This document shows, in pieces, positions 26,948 to 35,057 of a stretch of 64,000 nt of DNA; the stretch's first letter is position 1, and each line of letters begins with the position of its first letter. Source of the DNA: CANLBN01 sp050633825 (lineage in GTDB: Bacteria > Pseudomonadota > Gammaproteobacteria > Pseudomonadales > Cellvibrionaceae); assembly GCA_050633825.1 (NCBI GenBank), contig JBOEHG010000006.1, positions 1-64,000 of the forward strand. The letters run 5' to 3'. The notes below the pieces were generated by a model, which saw nothing but the letters and a program-made list of their open reading frames with translations, had not been told where the DNA came from and made no database searches. A program made the position numbers and the translations under genes.

Positions 26948-27729
26948 AACAGATCATATTGTTGCTGATATGTGTTATCGGTCTGCCTTGCTTGGCTGAG
27001 GATGGTTATAGTCAATCAACCACAAAGACCAGTGAGCTTAAAAAATCCATCGAAGCAAAGGCAATACTTTGGGGTATAACCCAAAAAGAGTATCGGCAGT
27101 ACCTTGATATTATTCAAGGCCCTCTAGGAAAGTGGAACCCCAATATTGATCCTTTGCTTGCATTGGGTATGTATGTCGATTCAGATATTCAGCGGCAATA
27201 TTATGCAGAGCGTTATGCCGTACAAGAGCATGAGTTGACTGAACGCGCACAACGCTTCCAGCGTGACTACAGTAAAGCCTTTGCACGTCTTTACCCCGAT
27301 GCCAAGATTATCGATCCCGCATTACTTAAGCCCTATTACGATAATCAGGTCAAACAGTTGTTCGATAGTCAACACAGCCATACAGAATTTTTGTCGGGCG
27401 ACCGATTGCTTTACTTTGCTGATCTTGACTGCCAATCATGCAGTGTTGATATAAAAAAGCTGGAAACATTGATTCAACGCAATGCCAAGCAATTGGTTGG
27501 TTTGGGTGTCGATATCTACCTGCTTAATACCCGCAATAAAGACGATGTGATCAAGTGGGCCAAAAATAACCATATCAATAGGGCATTAGTGGATACCACA
27601 CAAATGACGCTCAATATTGATAACGGTTTAAAAGCCTCACTAAACGCAATCAGCAAAAAGCCAAGTGATATTTACCTTTACCGTAATGATAAACCCTATG
27701 CCATTAACCGATCAGAGCTAGGGCTTTGA
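26944..27729 (+). CDS. ICE protein, PFL_4693 family (TIGR03759)
   Basis: 261 aa with a signal peptide ending CLA. The family block WGITQKEYRQYLDIIQGPLG, then NIDPLLALGM (about 38-75), is clear. A thioredoxin-like region with a CQSC pair (about 161-164) follows. Secreted to the periplasm and conserved in MPF-G type ICEs; its mechanistic role is not established. It overlaps the upstream gene by 4 bp (ATGA). Confidence 0.85.
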   Translation: MKQIILLLICVIGLPCLAEDGYSQSTTKTSELKKSIEAKAILWGITQKEYRQYLDIIQGPLGKWNPNIDPLLALGMYVDSDIQRQYYAERYAVQEHELTERAQRFQRDYSKAFARLYPDAKIIDPALLKPYYDNQVKQLFDSQHSHTEFLSGDRLLYFADLDCQSCSVDIKKLETLIQRNAKQLVGLGVDIYLLNTRNKDDVIKWAKNNHINRALVDTTQMTLNIDNGLKASLNAISKKPSDIYLYRNDKPYAINRSELGL

Positions 27730-27741
27730 TACCAGAGTGAT

Positions 27742-27981
27742 ATGAGTAGAGAATCAGAAATTACCTTTGTCTTTAGTTTGCTCAGGCAGATTATTGACGA
27801 TGCCACTAATCAATCAATCGAACGTGATTGGCTTTATATATTGGAAGAGGATGCCCATAACGGTATTGAATTTGTAGCGGCATTGAAAGGCTATTTTCGT
27901 GGATTAAAAGCGGCCAAGGTAATTGGTATTGAGCATATCGACGATATGTATAAGGTGCTTATTAAGTATCATTTTATATAG
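27742..27981 (+). CDS. Small hypothetical protein in conjugation operon
   Basis: 79 aa, helical, acidic and soluble, with no recognised family. It lies 12 bp after the PFL_4693 gene and 23 bp before the transglycosylase, so it is probably co-transcribed. The ribosome-binding site is weak (AGAG). Confidence 0.6.
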   Translation: MSRESEITFVFSLLRQIIDDATNQSIERDWLYILEEDAHNGIEFVAALKGYFRGLKAAKVIGIEHIDDMYKVLIKYHFI

Positions 27982-28004
27982 GGATTCCCTGGAGATATAA
28001 GGTT

Positions 28005-28538
28005 GTGATACGAAATAGTTCCTTAGCTCTTATTTTAGCCTTAATGCCCAGCAGCTTAATGGCAATCCCTACTGCTTATAAAACAGTAGCAGATCAATAC
28101 CATATCCCAGCCGATATTTTATATGCCATTGCCTTAACCGAAAGTGGTTATCGTTATCAATCCATTTATAACCCCTGGCCCTGGACATTGAATATTGAGG
28201 GCAAAGCTTATCGCTTTACGACAAGGAAAGACACACTCGCGAAATTACAAGAAGCCGTGACTCGCAAGCAGTCAGTGGATATTGGTCTTATGCAAGTTAA
28301 TTGGCGCTGGCATAACACACGATTTGATGATCTTTCGGCATCATTAAACCCAATGATTAATTTACAAACAGGCGCAGAAATATTGCGTGGTCAATATCAG
28401 CGGGACAATAACTGGTGGGTAGCCGTAGGCCGCTATCACGCACCTGGAAAAGACAAAAAATCAAAGGCACGCGCTCAACGGTATCGGGAGCGTGTACGCA
28501 AACACTGGCAACGTCTTATGAAACAAAGAGGTAAGTGA
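28005..28538 (+). CDS. Lytic transglycosylase of the conjugation system
   Basis: 177 aa from a GTG start. A signal peptide (ends SLMA) is followed by an SLT fold: catalytic Glu in ALTESGYRY (about 48) and the GLMQVNWRW and INLQTGAEIL motifs. It cuts peptidoglycan so the mating channel can cross the wall. It is typical at this position, before TraD, in MPF-G ICEs. The stop overlaps the following gene's leader. Confidence 0.9.
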   Translation: MIRNSSLALILALMPSSLMAIPTAYKTVADQYHIPADILYAIALTESGYRYQSIYNPWPWTLNIEGKAYRFTTRKDTLAKLQEAVTRKQSVDIGLMQVNWRWHNTRFDDLSASLNPMINLQTGAEILRGQYQRDNNWWVAVGRYHAPGKDKKSKARAQRYRERVRKHWQRLMKQRGK

Positions 28539-28540
28539 TA

Positions 28541-28852
28541 ATGAATGCAATTAATGATGATGAGCTACAAGAAGGCTGTTTATACGTCTATAAAAAAGGG
28601 GTTTTGCAGGAGATTGAAGTTGATCCTGACGATACTATGCGAAAAATCCGAATTACCGATTCCGCCTATCAAGGTGTTGTCGAAGTACAAAAAATCATGC
28701 GTAAAAAAATGGATGGCTTTAAACCGGATGTATCGACAGTCTGCTCTGCCTTAATCAAAGAAGCCGCCACACTACCGAATGTGGCTGAAATTGTTCAAGC
28801 CTTCTGTTTGGAAATGTACCAACGCCTTGGTGAGAGAGATCAAAATGACTAG
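28541..28852 (+). CDS. Hypothetical protein in conjugation operon
   Basis: 103 aa. I take the ATG at 28541 rather than the GTG two codons upstream because its distance from GAGG is better. Acidic N-terminus and a helical C-terminal half (about 50-100) reminiscent of small DNA-binding or regulatory proteins (FKPDVSTVCSALIKEAA). No family is recognised. Its end overlaps the start of the PFL_4695 gene by 8 bp. Confidence 0.65.
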   Translation: MNAINDDELQEGCLYVYKKGVLQEIEVDPDDTMRKIRITDSAYQGVVEVQKIMRKKMDGFKPDVSTVCSALIKEAATLPNVAEIVQAFCLEMYQRLGERDQND

Positions 28853-29354
28853 AACAGCCATTATCCTGATTTTGTTAGGGCTAAGCACAGTTGCCTACAG
28901 TGAAAAACTCACCATGATTTATGATAGCGGTGATACCTTATCCATCACACCCTATAAAAAAAGAGTGCAGCCAGAAACAAGGCCACCAACAAAAATAAAG
29001 CCAATACCAAAACATCCTATTACCCTTGCGCCCAATTTTCCCATCACAACACCGCAGCTTTCCCCCAAAATCGTAGCGCCTCGATCCATTTCACTGCCTC
29101 ATCTACAAACGCCCATTTTTATTATTGGTAGTGATACTTTCTCCAGACAATGGTTACAAGAACGCAAGGAGGAATTAATCAATGTAGGTGCGGTTGGGTT
29201 GCTGGTTGAAGCTGAAAATCTGGAAGCGCTAAAGTCAATGCAAGCACTGGGTGATGGCCTGCATATCACCGCAGTACCGGGCCAGGATATTGCTCGGCAA
29301 CTAGGTATCAAACACTACCCGGTATTGATTTCCAGAACGGCGATTGAGCAATAA
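28845..29354 (+). CDS. ICE protein, PFL_4695 family (TIGR03765)
   Basis: 169 aa from the ATG at 28845, which gives a proper signal peptide (ends AYS). A Pro/Lys-rich linker (about 40-80) leads to the family core: IIGSDTFSRQWL, then AVGLLVEAEN, and a terminal LGIKHYPVLIS. Periplasmic, conserved beside TraD in PFGI-1-class ICEs, function unknown. The start chosen overlaps the previous gene by 8 bp. Confidence 0.85.
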   Translation: MTRTAIILILLGLSTVAYSEKLTMIYDSGDTLSITPYKKRVQPETRPPTKIKPIPKHPITLAPNFPITTPQLSPKIVAPRSISLPHLQTPIFIIGSDTFSRQWLQERKEELINVGAVGLLVEAENLEALKSMQALGDGLHITAVPGQDIARQLGIKHYPVLISRTAIEQ

Positions 29355-29359
29355 ATCCA

Positions 29360-31450
29360 ATGACGGATCGTTATGAAGTGGAAGTATTGCTACGGCCTAT
29401 TGTGGAGTTCTGGCCGACAGTAGCGGCCTGTGCCATCGTTATTTTTACCTTGCAGGCACCTGAGCAACTTTTAATGACGCCCAGTATTGCAGTGATTACA
29501 GCCAGTATTTTGGGGGTCATTGCATTCGTTCGGGGTCGTCAAACTTTTACTGTATTTCGCTATCAACGCAATATCAAACGTAACCCTCGTTATCAACTTT
29601 CCGCTAAAAAAATTCCTGTAAGCAAAAAAGCCTTGTTTCTTGGCAGAGGTTTCCGCTGGACGCAAAAGCACACTGAGCGCCTGTATGCCGCCCGCGATAA
29701 AAATGCAGAGAAATATACCCAGCCTAATGGCCTTAAGCGCTTTATTCGTGAGAAAGAACTGGAATGGGAGAACACAGCAGGTTTACAGTACCTTGGCAAG
29801 CTAACCGCAATTGACTCCCCCCTAAATCCAGTGCGACCACCGCCCAAAACCGGGGGAGAAGCCGCCCTGCATGGTGTGGGGATTGAAAGCGAGCAAGATG
29901 TCTATATGCCTTTATCAGACAGGCCGGGGCATACGGCTGTGATTGCCAAAACCCGACATGGCAAAACACGCTTGGCAGAAGTGCTGATTACTCAGGATAT
30001 TCACCGCAAAGAAAAGAACTGTGTCATTGCTTTTGATCCTAAAAATGATCCCGATTTTTTTAAGCGTATTTATATCGAGGCAAAGAAAGCCGGACGTGAA
30101 TTAATCGTTTTTCATTTGGGCTACCCGGAACTCAGTGCCCGTTACAATGCCATCGGTTCCTATTCCAGAATCACTGAACTGGCGACCCGTATTGCCAACT
30201 CATTGCCCGGTGAGGGTGATGCCAGAGCGTTTCGTGATTTTGCCTGGCAGTATGTCAATGTCATTAACGTTGCCCTATTTGAGCTGGGTGAAAAATCCGA
30301 TTATTTAAAAGTCAGACGTTATATCACCGATATTGATGCGCTCTTTGTGCGTTATACCAGTCACTGGTTATCTCAACACGGGCCTGAACAGTGGGAGAAA
30401 GCATTAAATACCATAGAAGCCGATATTAAACCCAACCGTCTCACTAGAACAGAACAAGGGCGGGAAATCAAAGCTATTGCACTGGCTCGTTATATTCGCC
30501 AACTGGATATTTTTGATCCTGTGTTGGATGGCTTGATATCCGCTTTTCGATTTGAAAAAGAATACTTCCAAAAAATTACTGCTGCGGTTAAACCTCTACT
30601 GGAAAAATTAACCACAGGTAAAATTGCCGAGGTTGTTGCACCAGATTTAACTGACTTAAACGACCAGCGTCCCGTACTGGATTGGATGGAAGCGATACGC
30701 AAAGGTGCTGTCGTGTACTTCGGTCTGGACGCATTAACCGATCCCGAAGTGGCTTCCGTGGTAGGAGAATCTGCCTTTAGTGATTTAACCAGCTTGGCAG
30801 GGCGCATCTACAAACACGGCATTGAAGATGGGCTACCCAAACTCGATAAAGCCATTGTACAGCCTAAAATTATTATCCACGCCGACGAATTTTCAGACCT
30901 GATTGGCCCACAGTTTAAAACCCTTATCAATAAGAGTGGTGGGGCGGGTTATGAAATGACACTCTATACCCAAACATGGTCAGACGTTGTGGCCGAGCTG
31001 GGGGATGCCGCTAAAGCCGGGCAACTGGCCGGTAATATCGGCACTTTAATTATGCTGGGCGTGAAAGAAGTCGCAACATGCGAAATGCTGACCAAGCAGT
31101 TGCCTGAAGTCAATGTCAGTGAAGTGATGGCGGTATCCAGTGCCACCGACGCCAGCAACTTTAGCGATGGGATTACCTTTGTCTCGCAAAATCAGGATCG
31201 TATCAATGCCAGCCGAGTGCCTTTGATTTCACCGCCGGATATTGTTGCCTTACCTAAAGGGCAAGCCTTTGCATTATTAAACGGCAACCAATTATGGAAA
31301 ATTCGTATCCCGCTGCCGTCAAAAGTTGATGACCAGAAACTGCCGGATGATATTGGCTATGTACTTTCACAAATGCGTCAATGCTATACCTCTGTAATTG
31401 ACTATAAGCAAATGGATACCTCTGTAGATTTGAAATTACTAAGGGCTTAA
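29360..31450 (+). CDS. traD: Conjugative coupling factor TraD (SXT/TOL subfamily)
   Basis: 696 aa inner-membrane ATPase that brings the relaxosome-DNA complex to the secretion channel. Two N-terminal membrane segments (about 17-55). Walker A in TRHGKTRLAEVL (about 198) and an FDPKNDPDF motif. The Walker B region IIIHADEFSDL and a LYTQTWSDV motif complete the FtsK/VirD4-like fold. Length matches the TIGR03743 family. It is the hub of the first conjugation block, followed after 2 bp by the PFL_4697 gene. Confidence 0.9.
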   Translation: MTDRYEVEVLLRPIVEFWPTVAACAIVIFTLQAPEQLLMTPSIAVITASILGVIAFVRGRQTFTVFRYQRNIKRNPRYQLSAKKIPVSKKALFLGRGFRWTQKHTERLYAARDKNAEKYTQPNGLKRFIREKELEWENTAGLQYLGKLTAIDSPLNPVRPPPKTGGEAALHGVGIESEQDVYMPLSDRPGHTAVIAKTRHGKTRLAEVLITQDIHRKEKNCVIAFDPKNDPDFFKRIYIEAKKAGRELIVFHLGYPELSARYNAIGSYSRITELATRIANSLPGEGDARAFRDFAWQYVNVINVALFELGEKSDYLKVRRYITDIDALFVRYTSHWLSQHGPEQWEKALNTIEADIKPNRLTRTEQGREIKAIALARYIRQLDIFDPVLDGLISAFRFEKEYFQKITAAVKPLLEKLTTGKIAEVVAPDLTDLNDQRPVLDWMEAIRKGAVVYFGLDALTDPEVASVVGESAFSDLTSLAGRIYKHGIEDGLPKLDKAIVQPKIIIHADEFSDLIGPQFKTLINKSGGAGYEMTLYTQTWSDVVAELGDAAKAGQLAGNIGTLIMLGVKEVATCEMLTKQLPEVNVSEVMAVSSATDASNFSDGITFVSQNQDRINASRVPLISPPDIVALPKGQAFALLNGNQLWKIRIPLPSKVDDQKLPDDIGYVLSQMRQCYTSVIDYKQMDTSVDLKLLRA

Positions 31451-31452
31451 TA

Positions 31453-32160
31453 ATGGTTTCACGAGAGAGGGAATCAAAACCTGTTCGTAAAGAAGCGGGC
31501 ATTATCTCGCGACTACTCTCATCCCTATTGACACTGATCGCATGGCTAATTGCCTCGTTAATGATTTCCATAATAATTGAATGGATCGGTATGACGTACT
31601 TCTGGAAGGAACAAGGCTTACAACATGCCACAGGTATGCTGGCGCACGAGCAACATTACTTAAACCAGCGTTTACTCAACAGTAATAACAGGGTCGTTCA
31701 ATCTATCGTCGATACTACCAAAACAATTAACCAATGGATTAATCAGCACTCACAACAAAATTATTTTCAATGGCTGTATAAAAGCACACTCTTTAGCTGG
31801 ATTGGTAAACACTATAACATCGTCAAACAATACATCGATGTAATCCCTATCGTGGCACAGGTCTTTGTAGCAAGGCTCGCGATTATTTTATTCTCATTAC
31901 CGGCTTTTCTTATTGCTGGTGTCTTTGGTGCCATTGATGGCTTGGCAGAACGAGACCTGCGGCGTTGGGGTGGTGGTCGCGAGAGTAGTAATGTTTACAA
32001 TATTGCCCGCAAATCAGTCTTGCCGGTGTTTATCTCGGCTTGTGTTCTTTATTTAAGCCTTCCGGTCAGTATTCATCCGGGGTGGGTGATTATGCCCTTT
32101 GTCCTGTTTTTTGGGTTTTCTGTTAGAGTGTCATTTGAGCGGTTAAAGAAATATTTTTAA
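31453..32160 (+). CDS. ICE membrane protein, PFL_4697 family (TIGR03747)
   Basis: 235 aa. Four hydrophobic segments (about 20-45, 130-155, 190-208 and 210-228), with the signature IDGLAERDLRRWGGGRESS (about 157-175). It is always found directly after TraD in MPF-G ICEs; precise role unknown. It is the last gene of this conjugation block; cargo begins immediately downstream in the opposite orientation. Confidence 0.88.
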   Translation: MVSRERESKPVRKEAGIISRLLSSLLTLIAWLIASLMISIIIEWIGMTYFWKEQGLQHATGMLAHEQHYLNQRLLNSNNRVVQSIVDTTKTINQWINQHSQQNYFQWLYKSTLFSWIGKHYNIVKQYIDVIPIVAQVFVARLAIILFSLPAFLIAGVFGAIDGLAERDLRRWGGGRESSNVYNIARKSVLPVFISACVLYLSLPVSIHPGWVIMPFVLFFGFSVRVSFERLKKYF

Positions 32161-32226
32161 ATTCATTATGTTGACAAAGACGTTAATAATCGTTGGCGCA
32201 AGCTTTAAGCTATTCATTACTTTGTT

Positions 32227-32787
32227 TCAGTGTTGGTGATCTGAATGGTTGACATTAGTTTTATTATATCCGCGCAGGTTACTGTATTGTTTTACTTGTT
32301 CACTGCTTAATAATGGGCGTGCTTTTAGGTGAGCCATTAGGTGGATATGGCGCAGTTCGGCCAAGTGTGCCGCTGATTGATCCAATAATTGCTTGAGTAT
32401 CGCTGGATTATTTTGTTGGGATTGAAAGAAGTGGTCCAGCTTTTCTTCAGCAGCGAGATAATCATGACCATATTGTTTGGCTTGCTGATTCATATCGGCC
32501 CATATTGCTTGTATCTGGTCTATTTGCTGTTGCGAAAGGTTAAGCTCTTTTTGTAACTCTAATAAATGAATCGGGCCAGGTATGCCATTTAATTCCGCTG
32601 GCTTTGCCAAGCCCCAACCAGTACCCGATTTTAATGCCTGAATATCTTCTGCACTAAACGATTTTATTGTTCTATGTTGTTGGCCAGCATAAGACGTGTG
32701 CTTGACGGTTTCAGCATGTGTAACGGCGCCTATTCCTATAACAATAAAACTAACAATCACTTTTTTCATATTTATTCTACTCTTCAT
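32227..32787 (-). CDS. Spy/CpxP-like periplasmic metal-stress protein
   Basis: 186 aa with a signal peptide (ends THA). Helical core with motifs of the CpxP/Spy and metal-sensing families: LLELQKELNLSQQQIDQIQAI and an HLAELRHIHLMAH segment. His-rich tail NVNHSDHQH likely binds metal. It is the last gene of the minus-strand copper cargo and converges on the transfer operon. It probably protects periplasmic proteins or buffers copper. Confidence 0.75.
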   Translation of the reverse strand: MKSRINMKKVIVSFIVIGIGAVTHAETVKHTSYAGQQHRTIKSFSAEDIQALKSGTGWGLAKPAELNGIPGPIHLLELQKELNLSQQQIDQIQAIWADMNQQAKQYGHDYLAAEEKLDHFFQSQQNNPAILKQLLDQSAAHLAELRHIHLMAHLKARPLLSSEQVKQYSNLRGYNKTNVNHSDHQH

Positions 32788-32822
32788 AGTGGCTCTCTTA
32801 TTGATTAATTTGGTTTTAATAC

Positions 32823-33263
32823 TTATCGATAATAATTTTTATAGTGAAATAGGTAAATCACCCGGATACCTAATACTATATCTACACCTAGGCAAAATAG
32901 CGGCCACCAATTGGGAATACCTGAATTATTGATAGTCATTGAATGAACTAAATCAAATAACCCATGTAATATTAAAGCAATACCGATAAGGATAAAGCAA
33001 CGATAATACCCAATCATTGCCACAATAAAAAATAAGAGAGCCACTAGACTTTCTTTGATAATGGCTTCACCAGAAATAAGCGCGAAGAGCACATAGTAAC
33101 TGGCAATAACGATTAGAACAGTTGGATAGAAAATTCTATCTTTTTCAAAATCCGTTAGATTTGCAACTGTAACCACCGCACATGCTATTGCTATGCCGAC
33201 CAATAATACTACTATACTTTTATATACGAAAAGAGATTGGATATGAGTAATAAAGTAATCCAT
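32823..33263 (-). CDS. Membrane protein in copper cargo
   Basis: 146 aa with about five hydrophobic segments and a conserved-looking HGLFDLVHSM turn (about 101). No family I can name with certainty; it resembles small integral membrane proteins found near heme or copper genes. The ATG shares one base with the stop of the upstream methyltransferase gene (TAATG), so the two are translationally coupled. Confidence 0.65.
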   Translation of the reverse strand: MDYFITHIQSLFVYKSIVVLLVGIAIACAVVTVANLTDFEKDRIFYPTVLIVIASYYVLFALISGEAIIKESLVALLFFIVAMIGYYRCFILIGIALILHGLFDLVHSMTINNSGIPNWWPLFCLGVDIVLGIRVIYLFHYKNYYR

Positions 33264-34105
33264 TAGTCAGTCTCTGCGATTAGCCCGTGCAGTCGAACAT
33301 TTGCTTTATAAGGTTCTATTTTACTATGGATAACTTTATAGCCTGCTGTAGAAAATAGGTGCTCATAGTTATGAGAAAATGAAAACTCATTACTGTAAGG
33401 CTGAGAGTTTTTGTCATTGGTCAGGTCATGCTCAATACCTACAGGTTCTATAATAATAAATATAGATTTAGCATTCTGTGTTTTTATATGCTTGAACAAG
33501 TCTAGCAATATTTCTTTATTGAAGTATTCCAAAACCCCTCTATGACTAACAAGCACCCAATTTTTATCCTCTTGACTCTTTAACCATTCACTGGCATCCG
33601 TAGCAATATAGCTTAATTTTTTATTTTCATACTTTTTATTGCAGTCAGAGATTGTCTCTTCACTAAGGTCTAGACCGATAAAGCGCTCAACATTTGAAAT
33701 TTCTTCAGAAAGGTGATGAATAAGCAGACCGGACCCTGAGCCTATTTCACAGACCATATCAATTTCATTTTCCTGCTGATCAACTAAGGCTTTTAGCTCA
33801 TCAATCATATATGAAAACTGAGGTACTATAGGCGCACTGTCTTGCTCCTTGCGATGATAGTTTGCAGCCTCTTCACTCTTCCAGAACTGAAAATGGTAAC
33901 TTGTTAGGCTATGGGTGTTACCTTCTTTAATCACTTTATAAATCAGGCCTAGCCTTAGCAATTTATCTATAAATTTATAGCTATCAGTGTTTTCGGCTAA
34001 AGTGAAATTAGTATTCTGTAGCCTACTAACCCTTTCAGGAAAAAAGGGGATTAAGAAAACACCAAAGAAGCCAGCAAAGCATTGCTTTTTAGACATAAAC
34101 CGCAT
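33263..34105 (-). CDS. Class I SAM-dependent methyltransferase
   Basis: 280 aa. The Rossmann-fold motif I VCEIGSGSGLLIHHL (about 119-133) is followed by IGLDLSEET (motif II) and IATDASEWL (motif III). The first ~80 residues carry a hydrophobic stretch and a helical region. AAGGAA precedes the ATG. Methyltransferases are unusual in cus operons. It could modify a small molecule or a protein partner such as the adjacent membrane protein. Substrate unknown. Confidence 0.75.
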   Translation of the reverse strand: MRFMSKKQCFAGFFGVFLIPFFPERVSRLQNTNFTLAENTDSYKFIDKLLRLGLIYKVIKEGNTHSLTSYHFQFWKSEEAANYHRKEQDSAPIVPQFSYMIDELKALVDQQENEIDMVCEIGSGSGLLIHHLSEEISNVERFIGLDLSEETISDCNKKYENKKLSYIATDASEWLKSQEDKNWVLVSHRGVLEYFNKEILLDLFKHIKTQNAKSIFIIIEPVGIEHDLTNDKNSQPYSNEFSFSHNYEHLFSTAGYKVIHSKIEPYKANVRLHGLIAETD

Positions 34106-34117
34106 ATTTTTTCCTTA

Positions 34118-34666
34118 TTATTTTCTAGTAGTAATAATTTGATACTGATCTGGTGTCAATTGAGGTAGCTTTTGTAAAAACGCCACCATTGCCCAAATAC
34201 GTTCATCGCTATGGGTTGGGCCAAAAGCTGCCATACCCGATGCCATAATGCCATGCTTGATCACCCAAAATTGTTGTTGAGCGAGAACCTTGGGGTCGTC
34301 ATGTCCGCCTTCCCCATGATCATGGTCATGTTTTTCAGGTGGTAGTGTTAGCTTAGGCGGTGCCGGATATAAACCAATGGTCATATCATTTTCACTAACA
34401 CCGGGTTTTAAATGGCAGCCCGCACACATATCGTTATAGTCAGCACCGCCCATGAGTAATTGTTTGGCATCACCTAAAGGCGGGACATCAATGTCTTTAG
34501 ACGCGCGAGCGATGGATTGTTTGCGTAGAGTGTCCAGTATCCAAAAGGTAATGGGGTGGTGGCGATTATCTGCACCAATGGGATAGAGGCCGGAATAAAT
34601 AAAACCTACGCCCAGTAAAAGTATTATCAAGAAAATTGCTACACTGATTTTAATGATTTTCATCAT
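34118..34666 (-). CDS. Membrane-anchored cytochrome c
   Basis: 182 aa. N-terminal anchor (about 5-25), then a single heme motif CAGCH (about 81-85) and an axial-ligand Met candidate in HGIMASGMAAFG. His-rich insert HDHDHGEGGH (about 113-122) suggests metal binding. Similar c-type cytochromes accompany copper and metal resistance RND operons. It may carry electrons for Cu(I) oxidation in the periplasm, which is inferred. Confidence 0.82.
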   Translation of the reverse strand: MMKIIKISVAIFLIILLLGVGFIYSGLYPIGADNRHHPITFWILDTLRKQSIARASKDIDVPPLGDAKQLLMGGADYNDMCAGCHLKPGVSENDMTIGLYPAPPKLTLPPEKHDHDHGEGGHDDPKVLAQQQFWVIKHGIMASGMAAFGPTHSDERIWAMVAFLQKLPQLTPDQYQIITTRK

Positions 34667-34734
34667 ACATTCTCTTTATTTTTAGTAGTAAGCTCCCATG
34701 CAAGTTGCATATAAACCTGCAAGGAGTTTATCGT

Positions 34735-35031
34735 TTATTGTCGATGGTGTTTTTTACTTGAAGGGTGATGATCATCGGATTGCTTGTGATGCTCCCCTTT
34801 ATGTTCAGAGCCATGATCATCATGGAGCCAATCTTTACACTGCTCCATCATCGCTTGCATAACGGGGTCATTGGCATCCATTTTAGAATGATCCATATTT
34901 TTCATCGCCGCACAGTTAGGCGGCTCAGCCCCTTCTTTTTTATGATGTTCGGGGGCATGGGCAATAGCGCCCAATGATACAGTGGATAATAGTACGAGTA
35001 GTAAATTTGCTTGTATGATTTTCATTTTCAA
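34735..35031 (-). CDS. His/Met-rich periplasmic copper-binding protein
   Basis: 98 aa: signal peptide (ends AIA), then a Met/His region (AAMKNMDHSKMD, QAMMEQCKDW) and a His-dense tail (HKGEHHKQSDDHHPSSKKHH). Composition points to Cu/Ag sequestration. It lies 26 bp downstream of cusA in the same direction. Confidence 0.7.
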   Translation of the reverse strand: MKMKIIQANLLLVLLSTVSLGAIAHAPEHHKKEGAEPPNCAAMKNMDHSKMDANDPVMQAMMEQCKDWLHDDHGSEHKGEHHKQSDDHHPSSKKHHRQ

Positions 35032-35057
35032 TGCCTCATAGTTAATAAATTATTGGA

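Noticed and set aside
32696..32932. Plus-strand hydrophobic ORF
   Set aside because: It overlaps the start of the Spy-like gene and the end of the membrane gene on the other strand; hydrophobicity comes from the signal peptide complement.
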